Source: Paenibacillus sp. BSR1-1 (lineage in GTDB: Bacteria > Bacillota > Bacilli > Bacillales > Cytobacillaceae). Taken from it: 64,000 bases of DNA. Positions 40,637 through 50,649 of the stretch are shown piece after piece. The notes beneath the pieces are model-generated. The model saw nothing but the letters and a program-made list of their open reading frames with translations, was not told the DNA's origin and ran no database searches. The position numbers were made by a program, and so were the translations under genes. Position 1 is the stretch's first letter. Every line of letters begins with the position of its first letter. Where the stretch lies: NCBI RefSeq assembly GCF_030403775.1, contig NZ_JAQMWQ010000003.1, positions 310,001 to 374,000 of the forward strand. The letters are read 5' to 3'.

Positions 40637-41629
40637 TTACGCTTCATTAATGGCAAAGCATGCAACACTATGTTCCATACCTTTAAGAACCGGACTTTGC
40701 TCCCGGCAAATCGCGGTTGCGATTGGGCACCGTGTATGAAAACTGCATCCGCTCGGCGGATTTGCTGGGCTCGGCACATCGCCAGGTATGATGATTCTTT
40801 CTTTCGACCTTAGTTCAGGGTTCGGAATAGGATAGGAACTTAATAATGCCTTAGTATAAGGATGCTTTGGATTACGAAAAATTTCTTCTGTTTTCGCTAC
40901 TTCAACGATTTTCCCTAAATACATGACGGCAATTCGATCACTGATGTATTTCACGGCACCTAATCCATGGGCAATAAATAAATACGTAAGGTTAAATTCC
41001 TTTTGCAAATCCTTTAAAAGGTTTAGGATTTGAGCCTGAATTGAAACATCCAAAGCAGAAACGGGTTCATCACAAATAATCAATTTTGGATTAAGAGATA
41101 AGGCTCTAGCAATTCCAATCCGCTGCCTTTGACCGCCGGAAAATTCATGAGGATAACGATTTTTATAGCTTTTAGGTAATCCCACCAATTCAAGAAGTTC
41201 ATCCACTCGTTTATGGAGGTCTTCTTTCTCAACTACTCGATGAATTTTCATCGGCTCCTCTAATAGATCCTTGATTCGCTTCCTAGGATTCAAAGAAGAA
41301 TATGGATCTTGAAAAATTATTTGCAGGTCCCTGCGAATACTTTTCATCGTTTCACTATTTGCTTTCGTAATTTCCTGCTCCTGAAAGAAGACTTTTCCCT
41401 CTGATGCATTTTCAAGCCTTACAAGTGTTTTTCCAATGGTTGATTTACCACAGCCAGATTCCCCTACCAATCCAAGTGTTTCACCGGATTGAATGAAAAA
41501 ATCGACCCCATCCACTGCTTTAACATGTCCAACCGTTCTAGAAAGGATCCCTTTTTTAATAGGATAATAGGTTTTTAATTTTTCTACTCTTAATAGAGGA
41601 TTTGTTCCCTTTTCCATCGTGATGGTCAT
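40637..41629 (-). CDS. Peptide ABC transporter ATPase, OppF/AppF type
   Basis: A 330-residue ATPase: Walker A in GLVGESGCGKSTIGKT, signature FSGGQRQRIGIARALSLNPK, Walker B LIICDEPVSALD, and the H-loop in LFIAHGLGAVKYIS. The usual HDL reads HGL here, a small deviation. The C-terminal oligopeptide domain includes a cysteine motif (CSFHTRCPIATAICREQSP) that may bind an Fe-S cluster. It overlaps the OppD-type gene by ATGA, so the two ATPases are made together. Confidence 0.93.
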   Translation of the reverse strand: MTITMEKGTNPLLRVEKLKTYYPIKKGILSRTVGHVKAVDGVDFFIQSGETLGLVGESGCGKSTIGKTLVRLENASEGKVFFQEQEITKANSETMKSIRRDLQIIFQDPYSSLNPRKRIKDLLEEPMKIHRVVEKEDLHKRVDELLELVGLPKSYKNRYPHEFSGGQRQRIGIARALSLNPKLIICDEPVSALDVSIQAQILNLLKDLQKEFNLTYLFIAHGLGAVKYISDRIAVMYLGKIVEVAKTEEIFRNPKHPYTKALLSSYPIPNPELRSKERIIIPGDVPSPANPPSGCSFHTRCPIATAICREQSPVLKGMEHSVACFAINEA

Positions 41630-42642
41630 TTGACTAATGCCTCCTTTGGCATTCCAGTGATCTTACCTGGTTGAACATCCTCGATTAACCAGCATCTCAC
41701 TTTGTGACCTTCCTGAATTTGCTCAAGTCCAGGCTGTTCCTGCTGGCATCGCTTTGTGGCATGTGGACATCTAGCATGGAATCTGCAGCCTTGCGGCATA
41801 TTCTTCAAACTTGGGACTGAACCAGGAATTGAGGCAAGCCGCTGTTCATTTTCATATTCCAAATGAGGGATGGACGCCAATAACCCTTGTGTATAAGGAT
41901 GCTTTGGTTCCTTAAAAAGCGTGAATACATCAGCCTCCTCCACGACCTGCCCTGCGTACATGACAATGACTCGATCGGCAGTCTCGGCAATAACTCCAAG
42001 ATCATGGGTAATGAGCATGATAGCCGTATCTGAATCCTTTTGTAAGTTTTTCATCAAATGTAAAATTTGTGCCTGTATCGTTACGTCCAGTGCTGTAGTT
42101 GGTTCATCCGCGATAAGAAGCTTCGGTTTACAAGCCAAGGCTATGGCGATCATCACCCTCTGCCTCATCCCTCCCGATAACGCATGCGGATACTCCTTCA
42201 TGATTTCCTTTGCCCTCGGAATACCAACCTTTTTTAACATTTCCACAGCATATTCCTTTGCTTCCTTACTATTCATTTTCAGATGAAGCTTAATTCCCTC
42301 TATCATTTGATTGCCAATGCTGAATACAGGATTTAGGGAGGTCATAGGTTCCTGAAAAATCATAGAAATTTCATTCCCCCTGATTTCTCTTAATCGTTGT
42401 TGTGTTACCTGTGTCAGATCTTCATTACCGAAAAAAATATGTCCATTTTTTACTTTTCCGTTTTTACCGAGCAGACCCATAATCGACAATGAAGTAACAC
42501 TTTTACCGCAACCAGATTCACCCACAATCCCGATAGTTTCACCCGGTTTGACAGAAAAACTAACCTCTTCAACCGAAATCACTTCTTCCTTGTCCGACTC
42601 AAAGGAAATTTTTACCTTATCAACTTCAAGCAAAGGTCTCAT
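41626..42642 (-). CDS. Peptide ABC transporter ATPase, OppD/AppD type
   Basis: The 338-residue ATPase is the first gene of the operon. Walker A GIVGESGCGKSVTSLSIMG, signature LSGGMRQRVMIAIALACKP, Walker B LLIADEPTTALD, H-loop LITHDLGVIAE and a C-terminal CRFHARCPHATKRCQQEQPG domain identify the OppD/DppD type. ATG 42642 is divergent from the two-component response regulator at 42876, so both sets may share a control region. Confidence 0.94.
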   Translation of the reverse strand: MRPLLEVDKVKISFESDKEEVISVEEVSFSVKPGETIGIVGESGCGKSVTSLSIMGLLGKNGKVKNGHIFFGNEDLTQVTQQRLREIRGNEISMIFQEPMTSLNPVFSIGNQMIEGIKLHLKMNSKEAKEYAVEMLKKVGIPRAKEIMKEYPHALSGGMRQRVMIAIALACKPKLLIADEPTTALDVTIQAQILHLMKNLQKDSDTAIMLITHDLGVIAETADRVIVMYAGQVVEEADVFTLFKEPKHPYTQGLLASIPHLEYENEQRLASIPGSVPSLKNMPQGCRFHARCPHATKRCQQEQPGLEQIQEGHKVRCWLIEDVQPGKITGMPKEALVK

Positions 42643-42875
42643 CCGCTCACCACTCTTCCAAAGATATAATATTAAAAATATTCAGTCTTTTCACATGCTG
42701 TTTCATTACCGTTTAACTTGATTAACACTATTTAATCAAAGTATTGAAATGAAAAAAAGGGACTTGGATTGACATTTCGTATCATTAATTGACAAGCAAA
42801 AAAGGATTCCTCTTGTTGAACCATTAAAAGTATTGTATATTTTGAATATTATAAAATTTGCCAGGAGGTGTACGA

Positions 42876-43613
42876 ATGTATAATTTGGTGATTGCTGATG
42901 ATGAATATGAAATCCGGCATGGATTAGTAAACTTTTTCCCATGGGAAGAAATTGGTTTCGAAGTGATTGGACAGGCATCAAATGGTAAAGAGGTACTGGA
43001 GCTGATTTCGAAGGGCAATACTGATGTATTACTCTGTGACATACAAATGCCAATCATGACTGGCATTGAGGTGATAAAAGAAATTCACCAGCAGAATTCA
43101 CCTGTAATGACTATTTTTCTAAGCGGTTTTCAGGAATTTCACTATGCCCAGTCAGCCATTAAATATGGGGTAAAGAATTATATTTTGAAACCGACTAAAT
43201 TTTCGGATTTAACTGAAGCGTTTACTCAAATCAAGAAAGAGCTCGATCTAAGAAATCCCTCCTCTCCCCTATCAGAAATTGCAGCAAACGTAAAAGATGA
43301 GGACCCTATTATTCAAAAAATAAAAGATTATGTAAAAACCAATTATAAAAACGCCACCTTAGAAGATGCCGCACAAATTGTTTTTATGAACCCCCATTAT
43401 GTAAGCAAGTATTTTAAACAAAAAACTGAAGAAAATTTCTCTGACTTTGTCTTTCAAATAAAAATGGAAGAAGCAGCAAATTTATTGAAAACGATGCAAT
43501 ATAAGGCATATGAGGTCAGCGAAATGGTCGGATACAGCAACGCCAAGAATTTCACGAGAGCTTTCCGTAAATATTTCGGTATTAGTCCGAAAGAATATAG
43601 ACTCATAAATTAA
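42876..43613 (+). CDS. Response regulator with AraC-type output, YesN-like
   Basis: The 245-residue regulator has a receiver domain (acidic pocket IADDEYEIR, phospho-Asp in LLCDIQMPIMTG near residue 54, Lys in YILKPTKF) and a C-terminal AraC-type helix-turn-helix pair (YVSKYFKQKTEENFSDFVFQ, ending FGISPKEYRLIN). YesN-type regulators act with YesM-type kinases on transport operons. AGGAGGTG fixes ATG 42876, 18 bases inside the open frame. The gene diverges from the peptide importer, its most probable target by position. Confidence 0.9.
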   Translation: MYNLVIADDEYEIRHGLVNFFPWEEIGFEVIGQASNGKEVLELISKGNTDVLLCDIQMPIMTGIEVIKEIHQQNSPVMTIFLSGFQEFHYAQSAIKYGVKNYILKPTKFSDLTEAFTQIKKELDLRNPSSPLSEIAANVKDEDPIIQKIKDYVKTNYKNATLEDAAQIVFMNPHYVSKYFKQKTEENFSDFVFQIKMEEAANLLKTMQYKAYEVSEMVGYSNAKNFTRAFRKYFGISPKEYRLIN

Positions 43614-43626
43614 GGACTCATGATAC

Positions 43627-45396
43627 ATGGACTCACTTAAACGCTCCTTTTATATTAAAAATTTAATCAAACTTCTCATTCCAATGCTCATTCCTATCTT
43701 CATTCTAGGATCTATCGCGATACCCTTAATTCATTTCAATTTAAAGGAAAAAATTAATCAGGAAAATCTGAACCTGCTTAATCAAATTCAAATGAATGTG
43801 GAAATGATCTTTGATGAATTGAATTCGATCAATTTAACCATTGCCGCTAGTGCAGTTGAATTTATTGATCTGCAAAACATGCTAGAAAAAGAATGGCTTG
43901 ACCAAGAGGATTATGTAAAGCTGGCATCAATCAAAAATACGATTGATTCCCCTGCTATAGCACATCCATATGTTGATTCCATTTACATTTACATACAAAA
44001 TGACAAAAATCGTTTTTTAACCTCTACCACCGGCGGAGTGGTCGACCTTAATACTTTTGAAGACACTTCTTGGTACGAGAGTTTAATTAAAGAGAAAAGT
44101 AGTGATAAAGTATGGACAAAGAAAAGAACCATCGTTCGGAAGCCAGAAAATTTTCCCGCTAAAAAAATAGAAGTCATTTCCGTATATCGAAGTTTTACTC
44201 TTGCAAATGGCGATCTTGGTTACATTGTCTTGAATGTAAACACAACTTATTTGAAAGATTATCTAAATAGTTTATATAAAATGCCAGGACAAAATATTTT
44301 GGTGATGGATATGACTAACCAGATTCTCTTTGAAAACCATCCAGTCCATTTAACCTCTTCTGAGATTGAGAAAATGGTTACTACACAAAATGAAATCGAC
44401 ACCCTGAAAATTCAGAACGAAGCTTCTATTGTTTTTAAATTGGAATCTGAAAAATATAGTTGGTTGTTTTTTTCATCTATTCCGAAGAGTTCTCTTTATA
44501 AACTCCCGTATCAATTGATTATGGTTACGATAATTCTACTATTCTTGTCAATCATAGTTGGGGGAATTTCAGCTTATTTCTTAACGAAAAGAAATTTCGC
44601 CGACATCCGTTCTATTATCACCATTTTAAATAAAGCAGAAAAAGGTGAACCTCTCCCACATTTACCAACCGTGATAAAGGATGTTCACAGCTTTATTATT
44701 CATAAAATCGTGACGAACTTTATGGAGCAATCCTATATGAAAGTTCTTCTTTCGGAACGAAAGTATAAAATGCAAGCACTGGAACTATCTATGCATCAAT
44801 CACAATTAAATCCTCATTTTTTATTTAATACACTGGAAACGATTAATTGGAAGGTTATTAGTCTTACGAAGAGACCAAATGAAATTAATGATATGATCGA
44901 TCATTTGGCAAATATCCTTCGTTTTTCTTTAGATGCAAATGATGATTTAGTGGTATTAAAGGATGAAATTAAACATACGAAAAGTTATGTGGAAATTCAA
45001 AAGATCAGGCACAAAGATCAATTTACATGTGTATGGGAATGGGATAATGATGTTGAAAAATATTATGTCGTAAAACTCTTTCTGCAGCCCCTTATTGAAA
45101 ATTCGCTCGAGCATGGCATGACGGGATTGGAAAGAACTCTTTCCATAAAGGTGCGAATCAAAAACAGTGCATCATTCCTAAATGTATCGGTCATTGACAA
45201 TGGTACGGGAATTGGAGCGGAAAAATTAATGGATATTCGCTCAAAATTGGAGTCAGCTTATTCCTCTTCTGATCATATCGGTCTTTATAATACGAACAAG
45301 CGGTTACAATTAACCTATGGAGAAAAACACGGAATTACCATTCGAAGTAAGCTCGGATGGGGAACGATAGTAGATGTGAAGATACCAATCAATTAA
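43627..45396 (+). CDS. Sensor histidine kinase, YesM/LytS-like
   Basis: A 589-residue membrane kinase: N-terminal membrane segment (residues 15-40), large extracytoplasmic dCache-like sensor, second segment near 295-320 (VTIILLFLSIIVGGISAYF), then the His_kinase block LSMHQSQLNPHFLFNTLETI (phospho-His in NPHFLFN) and a compact HATPase with VIDNGTGIGAEKL and HIGLYNTNKRLQL. It follows the response regulator by 13 bases. The external sensor may detect peptides or the loaded binding protein; that is inference from gene order. Confidence 0.9.
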   Translation: MDSLKRSFYIKNLIKLLIPMLIPIFILGSIAIPLIHFNLKEKINQENLNLLNQIQMNVEMIFDELNSINLTIAASAVEFIDLQNMLEKEWLDQEDYVKLASIKNTIDSPAIAHPYVDSIYIYIQNDKNRFLTSTTGGVVDLNTFEDTSWYESLIKEKSSDKVWTKKRTIVRKPENFPAKKIEVISVYRSFTLANGDLGYIVLNVNTTYLKDYLNSLYKMPGQNILVMDMTNQILFENHPVHLTSSEIEKMVTTQNEIDTLKIQNEASIVFKLESEKYSWLFFSSIPKSSLYKLPYQLIMVTIILLFLSIIVGGISAYFLTKRNFADIRSIITILNKAEKGEPLPHLPTVIKDVHSFIIHKIVTNFMEQSYMKVLLSERKYKMQALELSMHQSQLNPHFLFNTLETINWKVISLTKRPNEINDMIDHLANILRFSLDANDDLVVLKDEIKHTKSYVEIQKIRHKDQFTCVWEWDNDVEKYYVVKLFLQPLIENSLEHGMTGLERTLSIKVRIKNSASFLNVSVIDNGTGIGAEKLMDIRSKLESAYSSSDHIGLYNTNKRLQLTYGEKHGITIRSKLGWGTIVDVKIPIN

Positions 45397-45415
45397 ATTT
45401 AGAATCTATAAAAAT

Positions 45416-45458
45416 GAAGCCGGCGAAGAGCAAAACAAACTACCCCGCCGGCTTCTTT
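45416..45458. terminator. Bidirectional terminator
   Basis: AAGCCGGCG and CGCCGGCTT pair around a 23-base loop between the kinase gene and the convergent M20 gene. The plus strand continues CTTTCC, the minus strand CATTTTTATAG. Confidence 0.75.
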
Positions 45459-45469
45459 CCGCTTCATGT

Positions 45470-46657
45470 TTAATTTTCATTTAAAAATTTTAAGGAAGTC
45501 CGTACAAAATAATGAACCCCAAGAATCAGAGCCCCTTCTTTTACATCAAATTTTGGATGATGATGCGGATAATTTTCAGCAGGATTTTCGCTTCCTGCGC
45601 CCAGGAAGGTAAAACAGCCGGGAGCAACCTCGGCAAAAGCTGAGAAATCTTCACTTCCCATCAAGGCTTGGGAGCGGACAAAGTTGCTTTCCCCAAAGGT
45701 TTCCACAATCGTATGTTCTACAAGAGAGGTAATATTTTCTTCATTTATAGTTGGACTATATCCAAAGTTATAGTCTAATTGATAGGTTGCATCGTGAGCC
45801 GCTGTCAGCCCCTTCGTTAACTTTTCAATCCAAACTGGAATCTGCTTGCGAATTTCAGGGTCAAACGTACGGACGGTTCCCCCGATTGTCACACGATCAG
45901 GTATGATATTATTGGCGGTTCCTCCATGGAACTGGGTAACTGAAATAACGGCACGCTTGCTCGCATCCACTTTGCGGGAAATAAGCTGATTGATCCCATT
46001 CACAAGCTGTACTCCAATCGCAATGGGATCAACCGTTCCATTGGGTTCTGAACCATGTCCCCCCTTGCCCTGAATTAAGATATCAAAATCATCACATGCT
46101 GCTGTCACATCTCCATAACAAAGGGAAAATTTCCCTAATGGACCTTGAGAACCAAGGTGAAGCCCAATTACGCCATCGATCCCCTCTGCTGCCCCTGCCT
46201 TGATCATCTCTTGTGCACCGCCAGGGGACAATTCCTCCGCATGTTGAAAGAAAAATCGAATTTCCCCATTTATTTCGTCCTTTAACTGGGAAAGGACTTT
46301 TGCAGCGCCCAGCAGCATGGCCGTATGCCCATCATGTCCACAAGCATGCATGACTTCGTTTTTTTGCGAGGCAAAGGGCAAACCTGTTTCCTCTTGAATG
46401 GGCAAAGCATCCATATCGGCTCTCAAGCCAATCACCCTGCCTGGCTGTCTGCCAAAAAGGCGTCCCATAACACTTGTAGGAGTTACCCATGAAACCTCAA
46501 TATTTCCGAAGGATTGCAGTTTTTCAAATACGTATTTGGAGGTTTCGACCTCTTCAAATGAAAGCTCAGGATTTTCATGGAAATGCCTGCGCCATTGGAC
46601 CACCTCCGCTTCAACGGATTCTACCATGTTTTGAATATCGACGATTTTTTCAATCAC
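45470..46657 (-). CDS. M20 amidohydrolase, second copy of a tandem pair
   Basis: The 395-residue protein is an M20D-type aminoacylase/carboxypeptidase: WRRHFHENPELSFEEVETSK, the first metal site in MHACGHDGHTAMLLGAAKVL, a dimerisation domain with GKGGHGSEPNGTVDPI, and a C-terminal metal block in QALMGSEDFSAFAEVAPGCF. Such enzymes cut N-acyl amino acids, short peptides or auxin-like conjugates. It is nearly the same as the gene upstream, 14 bases away, by recent duplication. GTG 46657 follows GGAGG. Location after a peptide importer fits peptide or acyl-amino acid use. Confidence 0.9.
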   Translation of the reverse strand: MIEKIVDIQNMVESVEAEVVQWRRHFHENPELSFEEVETSKYVFEKLQSFGNIEVSWVTPTSVMGRLFGRQPGRVIGLRADMDALPIQEETGLPFASQKNEVMHACGHDGHTAMLLGAAKVLSQLKDEINGEIRFFFQHAEELSPGGAQEMIKAGAAEGIDGVIGLHLGSQGPLGKFSLCYGDVTAACDDFDILIQGKGGHGSEPNGTVDPIAIGVQLVNGINQLISRKVDASKRAVISVTQFHGGTANNIIPDRVTIGGTVRTFDPEIRKQIPVWIEKLTKGLTAAHDATYQLDYNFGYSPTINEENITSLVEHTIVETFGESNFVRSQALMGSEDFSAFAEVAPGCFTFLGAGSENPAENYPHHHPKFDVKEGALILGVHYFVRTSLKFLNEN

Positions 46658-46671
46658 AATTTTAGCCTCCT

Positions 46672-47859
46672 CTATTTTTCATTCAAAAATTTTAAGGCTG
46701 ATTGCACGTAATACTGTACACCAAGAATTAGAGACTCTTCTTTCACATCAAATTTAGGATGATGATGCGGGTAATTCTCTTCCGGTTTTTCACTTCCTGC
46801 ACCTAAGAAAACAAAACAACCTGGGGCAACTGCCGAAAATGCTGAGAAATCCTCTCCTCCCATGATGGCTTCGGCAATCACGCGATTGCTTTCTCCAAAC
46901 GTTTCCACAATGGTTTGATCCACCAATGCGGTGATCTTCTCCTCATTCACAACGGATGAGTATCCAAACTGATAATTCAATTGATAGGAAGCATCATGGG
47001 CTTCGGATAGCCCTTTGGTAATTTGTTCAATCCAAACTGGAATTTGACTGCGGATCTCCGGATCAAAGGTACGAACTGTCCCGCCCAGGGTCACGCGGTC
47101 AGGGATGATGTTATTGGCTGTTCCTCCATGAAATTTTGTAACCGAAATAACTGCACGTTTACTGGCATCCACTTTTCGAGAAATAATCTGATTGATTCCA
47201 TTTACAATCTGAACACCAATTGCAATAGGATCTACAGTTGCAAAGGGTGCGGACCCATGTCCACCTTTACCTTGGATTTCAATATCAAAAGCATCCGTTC
47301 CAGCTGTTACAGGACCATAGCATACGAAAAATTTGCCGGCAGGAATTTGCGACGCAAGATGGAGTCCAATTACTCCATCAATTCCTTCTGTAACACCAGC
47401 TTTAACCATTTCTGCTGCGCCACCTGGGAAATGCTCCTCAGCATGCTGGAAGAAAAATCTGATTTCCCCTTTTAATTCGTCCTTTAATTGAGAAAGGACC
47501 TTTGCGGCTCCTAAAAGCATGGCAGTATGTCCATCATGACCACATGCGTGCATGATATCCTTGTTTTTCGAGGCGAATGGCAGTCCTGTTTCCTCTTGAA
47601 TTGGGAGCGCATCCATATCTGCTCTTAAGGCCACAACTTTGCCTGGGTGGCTGCCTACGATCCGTCCCAATACACTTGTAGGAGTTACTTTTGAAACTTC
47701 GATACTACCGAAGGCTTGGAGCTTTTCAAAAACGTAGTTGGATGTTTCAAACTCTTTAAACGAAAGCTCAGGATTTTCATGGAAATGCCTGCGCCACTCA
47801 ACTACTTCCTCTTCAACGGCTTCAACCAATTTCTGAATATCAACGACTTTCTCAATCAT
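46672..47859 (-). CDS. M20 amidohydrolase, first copy of a tandem pair
   Basis: Also 395 residues and collinear with its downstream copy. Motifs: WRRHFHENPELSFKEFETSN, MHACGHDGHTAMLLGAAKVL, GKGGHGSAPFATVDPI, and EAIMGGEDFSAFSAVAPGCF. All metal ligands are kept in both copies. Differences gather in surface segments and around the active-site lid (LASQIPAGKFFVCYG against LGSQGPLGKFSLCYG), so substrate range may have split. ATG 47859 follows GGAGGTAAAGG. Confidence 0.9.
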   Translation of the reverse strand: MIEKVVDIQKLVEAVEEEVVEWRRHFHENPELSFKEFETSNYVFEKLQAFGSIEVSKVTPTSVLGRIVGSHPGKVVALRADMDALPIQEETGLPFASKNKDIMHACGHDGHTAMLLGAAKVLSQLKDELKGEIRFFFQHAEEHFPGGAAEMVKAGVTEGIDGVIGLHLASQIPAGKFFVCYGPVTAGTDAFDIEIQGKGGHGSAPFATVDPIAIGVQIVNGINQIISRKVDASKRAVISVTKFHGGTANNIIPDRVTLGGTVRTFDPEIRSQIPVWIEQITKGLSEAHDASYQLNYQFGYSSVVNEEKITALVDQTIVETFGESNRVIAEAIMGGEDFSAFSAVAPGCFVFLGAGSEKPEENYPHHHPKFDVKEESLILGVQYYVQSALKFLNEK

Positions 47860-48051
47860 ATTCCTTTACCTCCTCCAAATTCTGTATTCAAGATAATTTT
47901 AGAGAAAAAAGGTGAATGAAAACAACAAAAATTTAGAATATTCGAATAGTTGCCAAATAATGAGTATTTTTCTTAAAACAAGAGACCTTTTTTAGTATTC
48001 TTTATGCTATATTGAATTCAGAAGATTCTAAATACATAGGAGAGATGAAAA

Positions 48052-48564
48052 ATGAAGATTCCATACAATGGGTATTCCCCTAAAATTCATGAATCTGTAT
48101 TTGTCGCACCAGGGGTTTATTTGGTTGGGGATGTGCAAATTGGGAAGGATTCAACAGTTTGGTTTAATGCGGTGTTAAGGGCCGATGAGGGTCCAATTAT
48201 TGTCGGAGAAAGATGCAGCATCCAGGATAACACCACCATCCATTTATATGAAGGATGTCCCGTCATCATTGAGGATGATGTTACCGTTGGCCATAATGTT
48301 ATTTTGCATGGGTGCAAAGTTGGCAGGAATTCGATTATCGGAATGGGTTCTACACTATTGGATAATGTCGAGGTTGGTGAGGAATGCATTATTGGCGCCA
48401 ATACACTCCTAGCTGGTGGAATCAAAATCCCGCCCCGCTCCCTTGTTGTCGGCTCACCAGGTAAAGTGGTACGTGAGTTAAACGAGAAGGACTTGCAATT
48501 ACTGAAAATGTCCAGTGAATCTTATGTTCAAAAAGGAAAGGAATATAAAGAAATATTGGAATAA
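48052..48564 (+). CDS. ytoA: Gamma-class carbonic anhydrase-like protein, YtoA
   Basis: The 170-residue protein is a left-handed beta-helix of the gamma carbonic anhydrase family. Hexapeptide repeats run through the whole chain (VGDVQIGKDSTVWFNAVLRA, CSIQDNTTIHLYEG). Zinc histidines are in TIHLYEG, VGHNVILHGCKVG. Similar to B. subtilis YtoA and E. coli YrdA. Metal binding is likely; activity in this subgroup is often weak or unknown. ATG 48052 follows GGAGAG. Single gene with a downstream terminator. Confidence 0.9.
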   Translation: MKIPYNGYSPKIHESVFVAPGVYLVGDVQIGKDSTVWFNAVLRADEGPIIVGERCSIQDNTTIHLYEGCPVIIEDDVTVGHNVILHGCKVGRNSIIGMGSTLLDNVEVGEECIIGANTLLAGGIKIPPRSLVVGSPGKVVRELNEKDLQLLKMSSESYVQKGKEYKEILE

Positions 48565-48632
48565 TGTAAAAAAAATGGTGCGGGATAGTAACGGGTTCTC
48601 TTTTGGGGTGCAAAAAATCAATTTACATTTTT

Positions 48633-48665
48633 GCGTGAATTACACAGGAATTCACGCTTTTTATT
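48633..48665 (+). terminator. ytoA terminator
   Basis: GCGTGAATT and AATTCACGC pair around ACACAGG, followed by TTTTTA. Confidence 0.75.
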
Positions 48666-48742
48666 TTCTTGATATTATTACACTCTTTGATGTTATCTTT
48701 CGTTTTTGATTTACTTTGTTAAACAAGTTGTTAATTTAAAGT

Positions 48743-48778
48743 AAAAGCATTTCTTTGTGATGAGAAATGCTTTTTATT
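48743..48778 (+). terminator. Second terminator-like hairpin in the ytoA-DUF2975 gap
   Basis: AAAAGCATTTCT and AGAAATGCTTTT around a short loop with a T run. It may be a back-up terminator for ytoA. Between it and the first I see no clear gene. Confidence 0.7.
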
Positions 48779-48836
48779 TTTGTCAAATTGAAAGGAGATT
48801 TTTTTAACAATAATAATATAATAAAAGACAATACTA

Positions 48837-48870
48837 ATTTATTGTAATACAATAAATCTCGTGTTAAAAT
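48837..48870 (+). promoter_or_regulatory. Promoter with palindromic operator for DUF2975-Xre operon
   Basis: TTGTAA (48842-48847), a 17-base spacer and TAAAAT (48865-48870). A perfect inverted repeat, ATTTATTGTA-A-TACAATAAAT (48837-48857), covers the -35 box. The operon's own Xre-type protein is the natural candidate to bind it. Confidence 0.7.
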
Positions 48871-48906
48871 CATTTTGTCATTTAATAAGTGAGGTGTTTA
48901 TTTTAT

Positions 48907-49392
48907 ATGAATGGTAAACGAGGTTCAACCATTTTCTTAAAGGTAATTATTTTTCTGGCTGGAATTGCAGTGCTTGCTTTATGTATATTTTTCGTACCCC
49001 GTTTTGCGAATTTTGCATCAAAATTATATCCAAATATTGCCTCATTGAAATTTCTCATTTTCATCGTGATGTATGGAGCGGCTGTACCTTTTTACTTTGG
49101 GCTCTATCAGGCTTTCAACCTTTTACGGTACATTGACAAAAACACAGCGTTCTCGGAATTATCTGTCAAGGCATTAAAGAACATAAAATCCTGTGCGATT
49201 ACAATCAGTGGTTTGTATGTATTAAGTTTGCCACTCTTTCATGTTATAGCGAAGAAAATTGACCCTCCTATTGGATTAATGGTAATCATCATCGTTTTTG
49301 CTTCGTTGGTTATCGCCGTTTTTGCTGCTATCCTCCAACGGCTTCTACAAGAAGCAATTAACATAAAATCAGAAAATGATTTGACGGTCTGA
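48907..49392 (+). CDS. DUF2975 family membrane protein
   Basis: About 161 residues with four membrane segments (IFLKVIIFLAGIAVLALCIF, FLIFIVMYGAAVPFYFGLYQ, CAITISGLYVLSLPLFHVIA, GLMVIIIVFASLVIAVFAAI) and the family's short motif LLRYIDKNTAFSELSVKALK between the second and third. DUF2975 proteins nearly always precede a small Xre-type HTH gene, as here (9 bases away). Function unknown. ATG 48907 is preferred over GTG 48889 because GAGGTG lies between them. Confidence 0.85.
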   Translation: MNGKRGSTIFLKVIIFLAGIAVLALCIFFVPRFANFASKLYPNIASLKFLIFIVMYGAAVPFYFGLYQAFNLLRYIDKNTAFSELSVKALKNIKSCAITISGLYVLSLPLFHVIAKKIDPPIGLMVIIIVFASLVIAVFAAILQRLLQEAINIKSENDLTV

Positions 49393-49402
49393 GGTGGAGG
49401 AT

Positions 49403-49621
49403 ATGACAATTATTATTAATATTGATGTTATGTTAGCAAAAAGGAAAATGAGCGTAACGGAGCTTTCAGAGAGAGTTGGAATTACTATGGCGAATCTTTC
49501 TATTCTGAAAAATGGGAAAGCAAAAGCGGTTCGTTTTTCAACATTAGAAGCGATATGTAAGGCTTTGAATTGTCAGCCAGGTGATATTTTGGAGTACAAA
49601 AGCGACGAAGACAATCAATAA
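49403..49621 (+). CDS. Xre-family HTH regulator, YozG-like
   Basis: The 72-residue protein is essentially one helix-turn-helix domain: MLAKRKMSVTELSERVGITM with recognition helix ANLSILKNGKAKAVRFSTLE, ending CQPGDILEYK. This is the standard partner of DUF2975 proteins. It probably controls its own operon through the palindrome at 48837. The frame opens at GTG 49394, but GAGGTGG suits ATG 49403. Confidence 0.88.
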   Translation: MTIIINIDVMLAKRKMSVTELSERVGITMANLSILKNGKAKAVRFSTLEAICKALNCQPGDILEYKSDEDNQ

Positions 49622-49664
49622 AAACAGACAACAAATTTTTTAAACGGGAACAGATAGATAATTT

Positions 49665-49690
49665 AAGGGATAGCTATTATGCTATCCCTT
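49665..49690 (+). terminator. Terminator-like hairpin after the Xre gene
   Basis: AAGGGATAGC and GCTATCCCTT with a six-base loop; strong stem, but only a weak T tract follows. Confidence 0.6.
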
Positions 49691-49811
49691 CATTGCGTTT
49701 ATTGATGTTATTTACTCAGAGAATTGCTAGGCTTTCATTTACCGATGTAGAACTTTTTCCGTCCTCGCGGAAAATGTACCGAGTTTTTTTCGTATTAAAA
49801 TAAGAAACTAA

Positions 49812-50555
<744 letters not shown>

Positions 50556-50649
50556 CTACTACCTACTCTTTATTTTAATGTAATCATTTTAATATTTTAC
50601 CTTTAGTTGCGTGAAAAATCCAAGAAAAAACAATGATAAAAGGCCTCTC

